Below are positions 30,246 to 41,579 of a stretch of 64,000 bases of DNA, one piece after another. The notes under the pieces were generated by a model. That model made no database searches. It was given only the letters and a program-made list of their open reading frames with translations, and had not been told where the DNA came from. Source of the DNA: Oscarella lobularis (taxonomy: Eukaryota; Porifera; Homoscleromorpha; Homosclerophorida; Oscarellidae); assembly GCF_947507565.1 (NCBI RefSeq), contig NC_089180.1:1798001-1862000 (forward strand), written 5' to 3'. Each line of letters starts with the position of its first letter. The stretch's first letter is position 1. The position numbers and the translations under genes are program-made.

Positions 30246-31220
30246 ACAATGCTTCTCAGCATAAGTTTCCAATCCGCTAGCGCGCGCTTAAAAGGCGCGT
30301 AATTCAAATTTGGTAAAACATACGCGTCTACAATTTTGGAAACTGTTTCCTAATGTACCTATCTGCAATACCGCGGCTTATCTAAGAAGTATCACTAAGT
30401 AGGAAGGCGCTAGGTCGCGACATTCTTCGAACAGCAGTCGTTTCGGAAACGCGCGTTTTCTATATCCAAACCCGCGTTTCTCAGAGGACTTCCCAAAGAG
30501 TTTTTGTTCTATAGTGCATAATCTAAAAATTCATCGTAGCGTTTGCCTAAATTCGCTTTCGTTTCCAGTTTACAGACCGATAAGTACCGAATAGCACCCT
30601 GACTTTAGGTTCGTTTTCTCGAGGAACCATAGCACTTATCGAATTCGGACAAGCGCAGTCTTATTCTACACCCAATACTCTAAAAATTCATCGTAGGGTT
30701 TAGCTCTAAGTGGTTTCCTTTAGGAGCTATCCCGTTTCGAAAACTTCCCTACATTTCCTTTAGCGCGCTTTAAAACAGAGGAACGATTTCGCTTCGAAAT
30801 CCGATGTTACAGTGGGTTTTCGCCACAGCCGCTGGGCTTTACGCGTTATTCGAATGCTAATAAAATGATTCCAGAACCTTTCGCGTGCCCGAAAATTACG
30901 ATACTAATTTTTTTCCCTACAAATGGTTTCTATGTGCTTTTGCGCTTGTTCTACAGTAGATAAGATCGGTATTTAGTTCTCGAAAAGGCCACCAGGCCTA
31001 AGTAAACCGAGGCTAAATACGGGACTCTGTCTAACGGTCGGATAGATCAACCAATCGCAGTTAAGGTCACGTGATTGCGCGAACCTCTGCCATTGGTTGA
31101 CTCGCTATCTTGCTCTACGTAGGCAACTAAATAGATTAGGGTCTTGCGAGTCTCCCGGTCTTTTCGGGGACCCCGTACGACCTTCGGTTGCTAAGCTAGC
31201 GCACTTTAAGGGAGTGGAAA
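30246..31220. other. Noncoding stretch; right end shared with 60.26 kb
   Basis: No ORF or long repeat up to 31040. From about 31069 (CACGTGATTGCGCGAA, CTGCCATTGG) to 31181 (TCTCCCGGTCTTTTCGGGGA) the order of motifs matches 60265-60396. It may be a duplicated promoter or an element end; a CACGTG box and an inverted CCAAT box are present. Confidence 0.45.
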
Positions 31221-31699
31221 TTCATGCTGAGAAGCACTGTACCGACGTCGTTTGCTGACTCGCTGTCGCACATGCTATCGATCGTTCAGTTCAAAATGGC
31301 GATACTACGGTTCGTGCCGCCCGCCGTGCTGTACGTGGAGGTCGCCGCTAATACAGCCAAGCGTGTGAACCTTGCCAAATGCCATGTCGCTCGCAGACGA
31401 CCCAACCCGACGTCGTTCGTTGACCCCGCCGTGCCATCTGCTCCTCTCGATGCTCCAATTCTCGTTGTTGACGGATCCTTCATCTCCATGCAACCACGTA
31501 CGCTTATGTAGCTACGCCGTGCACCTGCCAGATCGAGGCCTACCAAGACCTATATATACCGCGCAGGGGCCAGCAGACATCTTTTATCATATCGCCACTT
31601 TTTGTTGATTGAGAACACGCATATAAAGCCACCAAACAGCAAAAAATCGAAACTGTCTTCGACTTACTTCTTTATAAAACCGAGTAGGACTTCATAATA

Positions 31700-33250
31700 G
31701 TGAAATCGTTCCTCGCTCTGGCAAATTTCAACTTCGACTTGCATAACTTCCTCTTCGCGATGACGAACGACGGCCGCCTAAGCACGAACGGCGCGACCAC
31801 ACCCTCGTACCACAGCCTGCTGGTAGGCGCGATCCACCGTCAAGAGCACTTCCTCATCGCATCCCGGCATCACGTACGTCGTCGATATTTTGAGCGGCGC
31901 CGTTGGAAAGTCCGTCTTATCTGCGAAGCGAAAAAATATCGCCTGCTCTGCACAAGCACTTACACGCGACCTGGGGACAGCACAAAGAACTTCCCCTTCG
32001 TGCCAATTGCAACGCAATCCAGCATGAATCATGGATCTCTCCACCAGAACAGCGACACACTCGAACAGTTCCGCTTTCCAAAACAAGGAGACAAATCACA
32101 CACCTAGTAACTGTCAATGCGAATGCACTACACCCTACCCTAAATAGTAACAAACATCCCACCATAACATTTATCACTTGTTGCCCATCCCCCCCCCCCC
32201 CCCCCCCCCCCCCACACGACCGTAAATATCCTCCAGGCACGCACCATCTCATCACCACACCTCTGTTTCTCACACTCACACCTTTCTATCTCCACAGGAA
32301 TCTTCTTCAATGCTCCGCCACGCACCGCCCAACTGTTTATTCCTATTCCTAACCACTGCCTCCAGCTGGACCGATGCTATCGGATCTTCACAGCTGCACA
32401 GAAGCGTGCCGTCTGAACTCGATCAAACGGCTTCCAGCCACGATGTCAATCTTTCCAGCCCAGCTCTCTACATCCGACGTCACACTCAAGAAGATGACTC
32501 GCTGCAGGCACTTATTCGAGTTCTTCGCTCTGGATGGCCTCACTCAAAAAGTTCACTACCCATCACTTTCACACCCTACTTTGCGGTCCGCGACCAGCTC
32601 GTCGAGCAGGATGGAATTCTCTACAAGGGCCAATGCGTTCTGATTCCAGAAAAGATGCGCTCGACAACACTTCAGAAGCTCCATGCTTCTCACATCGGCA
32701 TTAATGGCTGCATCCTACGCGCTAGCATGGCGACCCGATACTCGGACGATTCCTCCGACAGACGCGTAACTTTCAAGAAAATGAACAACGATCGAGTACG
32801 GCTTCAGCCACCCCTCAAATGGTGGATTTCGGCCAGAAAGAAGTTCCCATTTTTGCGTCGGCAACCGTGAAGGCGAGCGTAAGGGGCAAAACGGTACCGC
32901 TTGTCATATACGTGCAGAGGAATATGCGGATGCCGTGCCTGTTGGGTCTACACGGAATACTTGCATTAGAATTGATAAAAATGAACCCACACGTCAAAAT
33001 CCGAAATGGAGGAAATTCGACGTCGACGGTCGAGGTGAGTTGGTTCGGGCAGCCTGAATTCTTCCGAAGCACGCCAAACGGGCTTCAGTTCGAATGACTG
33101 AAGCGACCTCGGAACGGAAGCCAATGCTGTTCGACGAGCACAATGAAAAGCTTAGGAACGAGCTGGGGATCGAAATAGAGGATAGCCTGCTTCCGGCCGA
33201 AGGAGAAGCACAGATCCTGATCCGAAATGGGTTGTCAAAGCCGGTGAACC
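31700..33250 (+). pseudogene. Scrambled LTR-retrotransposon coding debris
   Basis: An ORF at 31700-32107 is open without a known domain. At 32480-32730 a frame reads GWPHSKSSLPITF, DGILYKGQCVLIP and LQKLHASHIGING, matching the linker and zinc-binding start of Ty3/Gypsy integrase. At 32819-33097 another frame reads KASVRGKTVPLVIYV and PCLLGLHGILALELI, matching the second half of a retropepsin-type protease. In an intact element protease precedes integrase, so the order here is rearranged. A 20-base poly-C run lies at 32190-32211. No RT domain and no LTR pair were found. Confidence 0.55.
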
Positions 33251-33257
33251 TGGTGGA

Positions 33258-33566
33258 GGATGTCTGTCTGTATGTATGTATGTCTGTTCGTCACGCTCGC
33301 ATTGTGACGTAACATAAAAACCCGTGTTTTCGTACAGCGCATGACATAGGGCCAGAAACGGTGCCCCAAAAAACGCGATTTACGGTGCGAAAATAGAGTT
33401 TTTTCTTTCATAAACGGAAAAAATGCTTAGAAACCCCCGTTTCCAATTGATCTGTGCTATTTTCCGAGTTATAAATTGGCTGAGAAACCGAAACGGCAGT
33501 TTTGATTGTCACGCTCTGACGTCACAATCAAAACGTATCCACTCATGTACAGTATGTGGGTAGGTA
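33258..33566. repeat. ~300-bp interspersed repeat, copy 2 (partner 7880-8160)
   Basis: Inverted and diverged copy of 7880-8160. It is followed at 33570-33600 by GTACGGGTAACAGGAAATAT and GACCCGTAC, a short near-palindrome also found at 34827-34850 (inverted) and 35642-35672. Confidence 0.75.
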
Positions 33567-33626
33567 TGTACGGGTAACAGGAAATATGACCCGTACACAT
33601 GCAAATATTTAGCAAATTATGAAATA

Positions 33627-33734
33627 CTAGAGAATGATGGCCCGGTGTTCACCGTGTTGCCATCATGCAGAGCCTCCCACCGCTTACCGTACGAGAGTGC
33701 ATACCATAGTGTGACGTCATAATTTTTTATGTTG
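33627..33734. repeat. 108-bp repeat, copy 1 (partner 43431-43540)
   Basis: Begins ACTAGAGAATGATGGCCCGG and ends GTGACGTCATAATTTTTTAT. The partner copy differs at only about four positions. Read on the minus strand it ends CTAG followed by T, with a weak stem (ATGATGGC/GCTATCAT) close by, reminiscent of a Helitron 3' end. Confidence 0.85.
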
Positions 33735-33891
33735 TCACATATTCACGTGGTCCTTACAGCCGTTAGCTACTACAGCTCACTCCTACCTACGTACTGTAAA
33801 TACTTGCATGATTGCAATGTTTTCCTAATTAGGCGCTTTTCTGACGTAGTGTATTTGATAATGTGCTCTGTATTCTGTATTTGAGGAGGAC

Positions 33892-34707
33892 ATGACAAGG
33901 ACAGAAGGCCAACGGCTATTGGAATCTGTTGGTGAGATATGCACCAGTTTGGAAAGAGCTTGTCAGGATTGGCCTAAGCAGCTACTGAAAAACGGGAAGG
34001 AAATTCCTGTTTCTCACTTTATACACTGGCTGTGCGAGTCATCGAAGATAACCGCGGCTCCCAAAGTTGCCAACTATAACATTGGAAACGCTGTTGTTTT
34101 CAGCAATTCTTTTAGAAATGTCATACAGGAGACCAGAAAAGAAACCCTTGAAGCTATAGAACAAGTCCTTCTTCCGAAAGCACTTAGTACACTTAAAAAG
34201 AAACTTTGGAACAGTTGTATCAAAGGCTGTCCCAGTCGATGCCCTAGTTGTGGCGTAAAGTGTGAAAAAGAGCATCTCCACCAAGGAAATCACTTTGTAA
34301 GCGAAAAAATGCACCTATTTCCATCATTCAACAAATGGGTTCTACAGAAAGAAGATGGCACAAAGTTCGTCGATCTTGACATGTGTCTTGACCCTTTCGC
34401 GCAAAAGAGGAAAGTGAAAGCTGGTGATAAGAAATATCCTAATTTTCACGATTACCTAAAAGACCAAAAAACTAATTGGCTTCCCTTCGAGGGCAATTCT
34501 GATTTTTCAAAACCTTCCGATAATATCAAGAAAGCGTGGGTGAACTGCCGTCAAGCAATTATATATATGAGAACGTTGGGCGACATAAACGTTATTGATG
34601 ACACTCCTAACGATTGGATAGAAGCTTACGAAGAAAAGGAAAATGAGATTACCGTGGAAATGTTGAACGCTATGCAAGCCAGCGATGAACTGAAATCTAC
34701 GTTTTAG
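33892..34707 (+). CDS. Cys-rich protein resembling very large inducible GTPase C-termini
   Basis: A 271-codon frame, intact from ATG to TAG. The middle carries GCPSRCPSCGVKCEKEHLHQ followed by spaced histidines. A CP-x-C-x-x-C cluster of this kind occurs near the C-terminus of GVIN/URGCP-like very large GTPases and their invertebrate relatives. The N-terminal third is helical and the C-terminal third is charged (DWIEAYEEKENEITVE). No GTPase domain lies upstream in the preceding 600 bp, so this is either a separated terminal exon or a free-standing relative. The assignment rests on one motif. Confidence 0.45.
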   Translation: MTRTEGQRLLESVGEICTSLERACQDWPKQLLKNGKEIPVSHFIHWLCESSKITAAPKVANYNIGNAVVFSNSFRNVIQETRKETLEAIEQVLLPKALSTLKKKLWNSCIKGCPSRCPSCGVKCEKEHLHQGNHFVSEKMHLFPSFNKWVLQKEDGTKFVDLDMCLDPFAQKRKVKAGDKKYPNFHDYLKDQKTNWLPFEGNSDFSKPSDNIKKAWVNCRQAIIYMRTLGDINVIDDTPNDWIEAYEEKENEITVEMLNAMQASDELKSTF

Positions 34708-34881
34708 GCGCTTGCACAAAGGCGCACATGGTACTACCACATGAGTGTATACGTGAGTACGAGTACACGTAGTTATACATGCGTACATGCATACATACAT
34801 TCATACATACGAACGTACGTATGTGTACGGGTCATATTTCCTGTTACACACGTACATACCCACGCACATACTCGCACATAC
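34708..34881. other. CATA/CGTA-rich simple sequence
   Basis: Run of TACATACATA- and CGTACGTA-like dinucleotide mixtures, including an inverted copy of the GTACGGGT...ACCCGTAC near-palindrome. No coding frame. Confidence 0.6.
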
Positions 34882-35627
34882 GGCAGGGCGGACTTTCAAA
34901 GGCGCATGATCAAGCATCAATGAATAGTAGTCAATAATAGTTTATCTGTTTGCGCATGCACGAGTCCCTACCAATTAGGTTATTGCTACGTTTTCCCTGA
35001 TGACTATGTCTCACAAAATGGCTTTGGATAAGGTCAATACGCAATGGATAAGCGTCGGGTTTCCGTTAATCGAAGCTTTAGGAAAAAAGCTTCGATTTAA
35101 GGTCCGACGAATTTTTAATTGGGGGAGACAGTTTTCGAGGAGAGCGTGTTGAAATTTTTGAACGCGCATCAAAGCAAAATTTTGTGCAAATCCCCACTCA
35201 GACATAAGCATTAGGGTGTTATAAATCCATGGCAATGATAGGAGAGGCGCTAAATATTTTCGCTTTCTATTTATTTGGTCTCATGTTGCAGCTGTTGACC
35301 ATCCGCGCGCAATTTTTGCCTTCGTGCGGGTAGTTTCTCTACCTCAAACGCATGTGCGATCGGGAGATTACTAAAAGATCTAATAGTTTTGAGCGAAATA
35401 GTTTTCGTTATGCAGATCGGTAATCGCATTTTACAGGACTTCCCCCCTGCGTATCCGCAGACGTAGTCCGTCAGGGAATTGTTAGAAAAACTTTCACTAA
35501 ATGCATTTTCTTACAAAACAGATAGAAATTCAGTAGATACGAGGGAAAATGGGAGCCTACGTAGAATGCGAGTTAGCGGGAGATCACCCTAACAACGACG
35601 CATGCGCTTTTGAAAGTCCGCCCTGCC
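34882..35627. mobile_element. 746-bp MITE of the 3.5-kb transposon family
   Basis: Ends GGCAGGGCGGACTTTCAAA at 34882 and its reverse complement ending at 35627. Subterminal GGCTTTGGATAAGGTCAATA near 35023 parallels CTCGGATAAGGTCAATTCG at 3590. No ORF of note. The element probably depends on a transposase such as that at 3911-7346. Confidence 0.8.
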
Positions 35628-35695
35628 TATGTGGGGGTATGTACGTACGGGTAACAGGAAATATGACCCGTACACGGCAGGACGGACTTTCAAAC

Positions 35696-36595
35696 GGCAG
35701 GGCGGACTTTCAAATACGCATGCGTCGTAGTTAGGGTGATATCCCGCTATCTCGCGTTCCACGTAGGAGCGCAATTGCCCTCTTAGCCGTTTCATTTCGC
35801 GATTTTTGTAAAGAAAAATTGTTTAGTACTCGTTTCTCTGCCCCTCTGCTGACGGACTACGTATGAGGGTACCCGGGGAGGAAATCCTGTCTAAGGCGAT
35901 AGCAGTTTGCATAACGAGAATTTTCCAAAATTAAACTAACAGGAAACACAGCAATCTTTTAGCCTATAATACAGTCCTGGAAAAAAATGACTCTAAGAAG
36001 GGCGAAAAATTGCGCGCGCTCCGGGACTCAGCTGAAATACCAGACTCCATAAACGGAAAAATAGATCCCTTCTATTCTTGCTATGCGGTAATTTTGGACG
36101 TACACCCTGGAACGTAGCTCTGAGATAAGGTGCAAATCGGTAATGGCATTATTGTGGCTTTGAAAGTCAAGTGAAACGTACGCAATCTCGCTCTCTAAAA
36201 ATCCCCTAATACGGTAAAACTCAAATCAAAGCGTATTTTCAAAGCTTCGATTTGTGAAAACCTGACGGAGGACCCTATCCTAAGCCACGTTGTGACGGTG
36301 GTACATATGTGTACACGCAGTAACATATGTAGCGGTTATCGTTATATGAGCGCGTTGTTCAATTTCAGAGGCGTAGTACTCAATTGACGTCCTCTCGAAA
36401 AAAAAAACGCGTCGATCTCATATGAAAGAATATTTAGTAAGGCTTTGATTTGCAAAATTTTAAGCTTATCCGGTTCGAATTGACCTTATCCGAGGCCATT
36501 TTCTGTGGGAGGGTCTTAATAGAATACACAGACTCGCGCTATTGGCCCATTAGTCATTGTTAGCAGAGCATGCGTATTTGAAAGTCCGCCCTGCC
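35696..36595. mobile_element. 900-bp MITE of the same family
   Basis: Ends GGCAGGGCGGACTTTCAAAT at 35696 and the reverse complement at 36577-36595. The right half (36360-36590) is a close reverse-complement match to 3490-3710, sharing GAGGACGTCAATTGAGTACT. An extra end copy (GGCAGGACGGACTTTCAAA, 35677-35695) abuts the left end, evidence of tandem or nested insertion. Confidence 0.85.
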
Positions 36596-36610
36596 AGCCG
36601 GCATAGTAGC

Positions 36611-36665
36611 CAGGCCCTTCTCCCTGATCTCCCGTATAAACACGGGAGGGGAGAAGGGCCTGGTA
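36611..36665. repeat. 55-bp hairpin
   Basis: CCAGGCCCTTCTCCC... pairs with ...GGGGAGAAGGGCCTGG around CCGTATAAACACGG. The left arm resembles 26786-26826. Probably a small fold-back or the tip of an element. Confidence 0.75.
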
Positions 36666-37249
36666 CTTCTAAGGTGCGAAAAGGTCACGTGGGACCCCCC
36701 TTTGGGGGCAGCGGTCAGTCATGTGCTTCTTTAAATACTTGTCCTAACACCAAGGTAGTATCGCTCTCGTGCACTCGTGCTTACGTCTCGTGCAGGACCC
36801 TGGCTCTCGTGCTTCTCTTCGCTAGCGCACTAGCCGAACAGGTTTTTACAAAGATCGTGCATCGCTTGGTTGGCAGATTCGCAGTTTTCTCTTTTCAACA
36901 TGGTGTCCTCTTTTCGGTGTCATGTAGGCTGAGAGAACATTACGTTCCACTACCACCCTCGCTATAGTCTGGAGGCCAGACCCTCGCTCAGGGAGAGCCT
37001 TGATTAGCGTCCGTGGAAGTACTTATTTCATCGTTGAGGGAAGAGCACTGCGACTTTTTGAAGGAAAGGGTGCGTAGCGTATTGTGACGAAAAAGGATGC
37101 GTGTCGTCAATTGTATTTTTAGGCTGCGAAATCAATTTGCTACGAGGTCCTCCAGAATCTTATGCCAGCTACGCTTGAAGCCACGGGTGAGTCCTTCTGC
37201 GTTTTTCCTTTAGACAGAGAAACGGAATCTCTTTGTCTTTTTCCATAAG
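36666..37249. other. Upstream sequence of the 37.3-kb ORF, no clear feature
   Basis: Contains GGTCACGTGGGACC and CTTTGGGGGCAG near 36690. A possible small exon (CYEVLQNLMPATLEAT) ends at a GTGAGT donor near 37188 with an acceptor ATAAGCAG near 37251. Confidence 0.3.
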
Positions 37250-37251
37250 CA

Positions 37252-37971
37252 GAAGCCCTCAGTACTGAGAGGGACGCGACGGTCAGATCGAAAAGCAACT
37301 GCAATGAGCAAGTACCTTCAGGCGGAGGACACGGCGGCGAAGGAGACGGCGGTAGCGGTGAAGACGACTCTGGTTTTCACGGCGATGTCGCCGACCAAGC
37401 AATTCTACCAAGCCGCGACCCATTCACGACAGCGTGCAGCTGTGATTTTGCCACGTCTCTCCAGTTGTTTGAGTCTTCCATGAAAAAGCGCTTTCAGCGA
37501 ATTGAAGCGCTGATGGGCGTCCAATGCCGTCTGATCAATGGATTCCTAAAAAGGCTGGATGTAGCCTCACAGCACAAGCAAACGAATCCTATCAACTATG
37601 CCCCTGCTGGGAACAACAGAACTGTTCCCGTTGACCACGGGCTGGCGGGCCCACCGAGTCGTCAGTACAAGGGAAAGGCTCCCCTGCCCGTCGCCCGACC
37701 GCCTCCTCAGCACTATGGAGTTGCTCCCGTTAACCATGAGGGGCTGCCCTCACGTCCTCCTCAGCGCAGCAGGGCTCTCGTCAACAATCAGTGGAATGGA
37801 TTGGCTACGTTTTCTCCACGTCCACCTCTTCCCTCTTCCCTCACTCATTGGTCACTTCCATTTGCTGCTGCAGCTCCTCATCAGAGGAATGTCCCAGCGA
37901 CCGTTAATCAACACAGCCCCTTCTGCTCAATAAGGGGATATAGATTGATTGAGTTCAGTTCTATAGTTTAA
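37252..37971 (+). CDS. Hypothetical proline-rich protein, probable terminal exon
   Basis: Open from an AG acceptor at about 37251 to a TAA at 37971, about 240 codons. The first part is glycine/acid-rich (GGGHGGEGDGGSGEDDSG), then comes a short helical stretch (SSMKKRFQRIEALMGVQ), then a proline-rich tail. No known domain; a transposon gag-like role cannot be excluded because of the composition. Confidence 0.4.
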   Translation, partial: EALSTERDATVRSKSNCNEQVPSGGGHGGEGDGGSGEDDSGFHGDVADQAILPSRDPFTTACSCDFATSLQLFESSMKKRFQRIEALMGVQCRLINGFLKRLDVASQHKQTNPINYAPAGNNRTVPVDHGLAGPPSRQYKGKAPLPVARPPPQHYGVAPVNHEGLPSRPPQRSRALVNNQWNGLATFSPRPPLPSSLTHWSLPFAAAAPHQRNVPATVNQHSPFCSIRGYRLIEFSSIV

Positions 37972-38389
37972 TTAAACAAATTTTGTTGAGTTGGGTTTTT
38001 TCTATTGACTAAGAGAGATACTTTTAATTAAGGATACAGTGAGATTATTTGCGTTTGCCTCAGGCTGCTGTTTCAGCCAAGCTAGTCGTCGGAAGAACGA
38101 GGAACTTTCTTGTCTACGAACGAGCCATTTAGAAGAGACCACGATCCGAACGCTGCAGTCACGCGTCTGCAAAATATTAATTAATATAAATATTGCTTGT
38201 CCACCTACTGAAGAATTTCGTCGTAGCGATTCGTCCTCTCCGCGTCGTCAATCAACGAATCGAGAAGAATTTGAGAAACAAAATCGGGAGTCCAAACGGC
38301 ATTCGGCAAAGAATCCGTCTATAATAAAAAAAAGTGAGTCTTCACAAAACGCATTGGAAAAGTCACTCCAAACGGATTCGACGATAGCA

Positions 38390-39340
38390 AAGCGAAGGAC
38401 TGGTCGCCGCCGGCGAAAATTTTAATAGGACGGCGTCGAGACTCGAAACGACGGCGGGAACTTTCGTCGATTCGCTCAAGTCCAAGCCGTCGGTCAGAGA
38501 CGAATCGCCGTCACCTGGGAAAGAAGAAAGAATTTAGTGGAACGAAGGATCATAATAAAAATAAAGAGATATTCTTACGTCCACAGAGTGTTGAAATTTG
38601 GATCCAAGCACACGCTCTTGCCCGACAAATCGGCGTGAGAATCTGCATTAACTAAAGAAGCAAAGATCTCTAAATTCCCCGTGGATAACCCGTGACGTTT
38701 TCTCACGTGGTGCACGTTTCTCTTCTCTTATTGAAAAAGAGGCTTTTGATTGATTTCTCCATGCCGACATTCGGCGGTGGAATCAAGCCTTTAATTAAAA
38801 CACAATTATTTAATTTAGACACGCGACGATAAATTTTGCTAGCGGTGCATCGATTGAGCAACGTCAATCCGAGCAAATGTTCGCTCAATTGAATGTAGGT
38901 GTGTGATCAGCTGAGGCTCCAACCCACATTACCCTGCTTCCAAATTCCTTTCCGAATGACCCGGCGCTAAATTCCAAGTGTCGCCGTCGACGGCGGCGAC
39001 GGCGGCGTCAGTGTCGGCACGCGCACCAAGTTGATTATCCTTAAAAGAAGAAACCACATTTTAAATAATTAATAATCAATTATTTTATATTATGCACCTG
39101 GTGTTTTCCAAATGTATAGACTTCTCCCAAATCAAGAATCACGACAGAGTGACTGTGTCCCGTAGCGATTCCTTTTGCTTTGCCGGGCAACGGCACCAAA
39201 ATCGGAGCACCACTAAACATAGAACACGTTCAAGAAAACTCCCCCAATTCAATTTTACCAAACGTCTTTGTCCTTCTCACCCAACTGCCCGAACTGATTT
39301 TGCCCGAACGCAAACACCTCACCATTATCCAACAAAACCA
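38390..39340 (-). pseudogene. MYCBP2/highwire-like ubiquitin ligase, internal exons only
   Basis: Minus-strand exons at about 39340-39259, 39212-39098, 39039-38933, 38883-~38809, 38788-~38700, 38651-38579 and 38514-~38390. The first two encode RCC1-type repeats (LLDNGEVFAFGQNQFGQLG; HSHSVVILDLGEVYTFGKHQ). Later exons read RTFARIDVA, GLIPPPNVG and SGKSVCLDPNFNTLWT, collinear with the region after the RCC1 repeats in MYCBP2, a giant RING ligase of neurons. Introns have GT-AG ends and are short. The exon at 38883 changes frame before LLNRCTASKIY. The remaining several thousand residues are absent from the window, and a satellite starts just upstream at 39.5 kb. A partial, decayed copy. Confidence 0.7.
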
Positions 39341-39494
39341 CTATAAAAATAAAAATTAAATTCTATGGTCTATTAATAAATGCGTTGCTTAATTAATTAA
39401 TTAAGTAATTTAAGAAAATCTAATCATATATATAAATATTATTTTAAGTATTATTATTTTCTATTTCATATCTATGGTCTAATAGTAAAAGGCG
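39341..39494. other. AT-rich spacer
   Basis: TTAATTAATTAATTA-type sequence between the MYCBP2 fragment and the satellite array. Confidence 0.6.
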
Positions 39495-40629
39495 TCGTTT
39501 AACGTCGCCCCTTTTTGACTGGTCTGTGGAATTAATTTCCCCATAGATATCGACTTCTAAAGAACCTTTTGACTGGTCTATGGAATTAATTTCCCCCTAG
39601 ATATCGACTCCTAAGGAACCTCTTGACAGGTCTATGGAATTAATTTCCCCATAGAGATCGACTCAGAAGGAACCTTTTGACTGGTCTATGGAATTAATTT
39701 CCCCATAGATATCGACTTCTAAAGAACATTTTGACTGGCCTATGGAATTAATTTCCACATAGATATCGACTTCTAAAGAATCTTTTGACAGGTCTACGGA
39801 TTAATTTCCCATAGACATCGACTCCAAAGGAACCTTTTGACTGGTCTATGGAATTAATTTCCTAATAGATATCGACTTCTAAGGAACCTTTTGACTGGTC
39901 TATGGAATTAATTTCCACATAGACATCGACTTCTAAAGAATCTTTTGACAGGTCTACGGATTAATTTCCCATAGACATCGACTCCAAAGGAACCTTTTGA
40001 CTGGTCTATGGAATTAATTTCCCAATAGATATCGACTTCTAAGGAACCTTATGACTGGTCTATGGAATTAATTTCCCCATAGACATCGACTAATAAGGAA
40101 CCTTTTGACTGGTCTATGGAATTAATTTCCACATAGATATCGACTTCTAAAGAATCTTTTGACAGGTCTACGGATTAATTTGCCATAGACATTGACTCCA
40201 AAGGAACCTTTTGACTGGTCTATGGAATTAATTTCCCCATAGATATCGACTTCTAAAAAACCTTTTGACAGGTCTATGGAATTAATTTTCTTATGGATAT
40301 CGACTTATAAGGAACCTTTTGACTGGTCTATGGAATTAATTTTCCCATAGATATCGACTTCTAAAGAACCTTTTGACTGGTCTATGGAATTAATTTCCCC
40401 ATAGATATCGACTCCTAAGGAACCTTTGACTGGTCTATGGAATTAATTTCCCCATAGATATCGACTCCTAAGGAACCTTTTGACTGGTCTATGGAATTAA
40501 TTACCCCATAGATATCGACTCCTAAGGAACCTTATGACTGGTCTATGGAATTAATTACCCCATAGATATCGACTCCTAAGGAACCTTATGACTGGTCTAT
40601 GGAATTAATTTCCCCATAGAGATCGACTA
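39495..40629. repeat. 57-bp satellite, about 20 units (left part)
   Basis: The unit is built of TTTTGACTGGTCTATGGAAT, TAATTTCCCCATAGATATCG and ACTCCTAAGGAACC. The array continues at 41580-41892 after an inserted element. Some units form a higher-order pattern (the variant lacking GAA, with ACAGGTCTACGGATTAATTT, recurs every two to three units near 39790, 39950 and 40160). Confidence 0.97.
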
Positions 40630-40633
40630 ATAA

Positions 40634-41575
40634 CCCTATATGTGTTAGTTTTGTATATAATATTAAAAGGACCATATGTATTACAGTAGACCACTACAGT
40701 GAGTTTTGCGCTTGCGCAGTTTTCTAGAGCGTCACAAACGTCCCGTGCACCGTTATTAGACGCATGAAGGTAGTATACTGGGTCTCTGTTGTCGTCGCTA
40801 CTAAAGTCACGTGACAAAAACATTAGCGAAAACGGTAGAAATTGGTTGATTTTCGAAAGGACAGGAAAACGACGAAACGTTTTGTCGTTTCGCACATCGT
40901 TTGACGTTAGAATTTTGATGTGAGGCTTCTATGTTCCCCAATATGACGTCAACACTCCACTACGTCATCAGAAATACCCAAAAACGATTGAAAACATATA
41001 CAATTTTGTGTCTATTATAGATAACAGTTTTTTGGTACTAGATACATTTTTTTCAATTTCTTTAGAATAAAAGAAAGTAAATTAGTTCGAATTTTATTTT
41101 TTTAGCGCGCGCTATTTCTTCGATGTCGTTTTTGGCTCATTTTTGATGTTTCACCCATTCAGATGATGTAATAGGATATTCTTTATCTCTGTTTTCTCGC
41201 GTTAGCCGTAAATGTCGCGTTTCGCCCGAAAAAACGCCGATTTCGAGATGGGTGCGCGCGCTAAAAGACGGAATTGTTAAGCGTTTTCTCATTTACTCTC
41301 GTGTCAATGGACCCAGAAGAAGCAGCCGCAGCTATTTTGGACGTTTCTGGCGACGCGGAAGACCTTCGATTCGAAGATGAGGACGAAATGGCAAGTTTCG
41401 AAGAGGAATTGCCTGGTTGTCATGGAAACGTGTCGCAAACACTTGTCGTCTAGACGGTAAGCTATATTTATGCTAACTGTTGCGTTTCTATTGCAGATAA
41501 AAATGAATCCACTCTAACAACACTTTAGTGTTAAGAAAAGCCAGACACTGGAGTGGTACTTTGTCCCGTAAAGGG
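40634..41575 (+). mobile_element. 942-bp piggyBac-like element inserted in the satellite
   Basis: The element starts CCCTATATGTG and ends CGTAAAGGG, and is flanked by ATAA on both sides (40630-40633 and 41576-41579). Uninterrupted satellite units read CTAATAAGGAACC, so one ATAA is a target-site duplication. CCCT...AGGG ends and a four-base TTAA-like target fit piggyBac. The interior holds a CACGTGAC box at 40808 and a small acidic ORF; no full transposase. Confidence 0.7.
41307..41453 (+). CDS. 48-residue acidic ORF in the piggyBac-like element
   Basis: ATG to TAG, 48 residues, with 16 acidic residues (DLRFEDEDEMASFEEELPG). piggyBac transposases often start with such an acidic region, so this may be the left-over 5' end of the transposase after internal deletion. 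This is inference from composition and context. Confidence 0.35.
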   Translation: MDPEEAAAAILDVSGDAEDLRFEDEDEMASFEEELPGCHGNVSQTLVV

Positions 41576-41579
41576 ATAA

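Noticed and set aside
31917-32352. Overlapping ORFs across the poly-C run at 32190-32211
   Set aside because: Glycine or proline runs come from the homopolymer; the adjacent frames are retroelement debris.
39495-40629. Regular 57-bp repeats that might suggest a CRISPR array
   Set aside because: The whole unit repeats with no unique spacers, there are no cas genes, and the window is clearly animal DNA.
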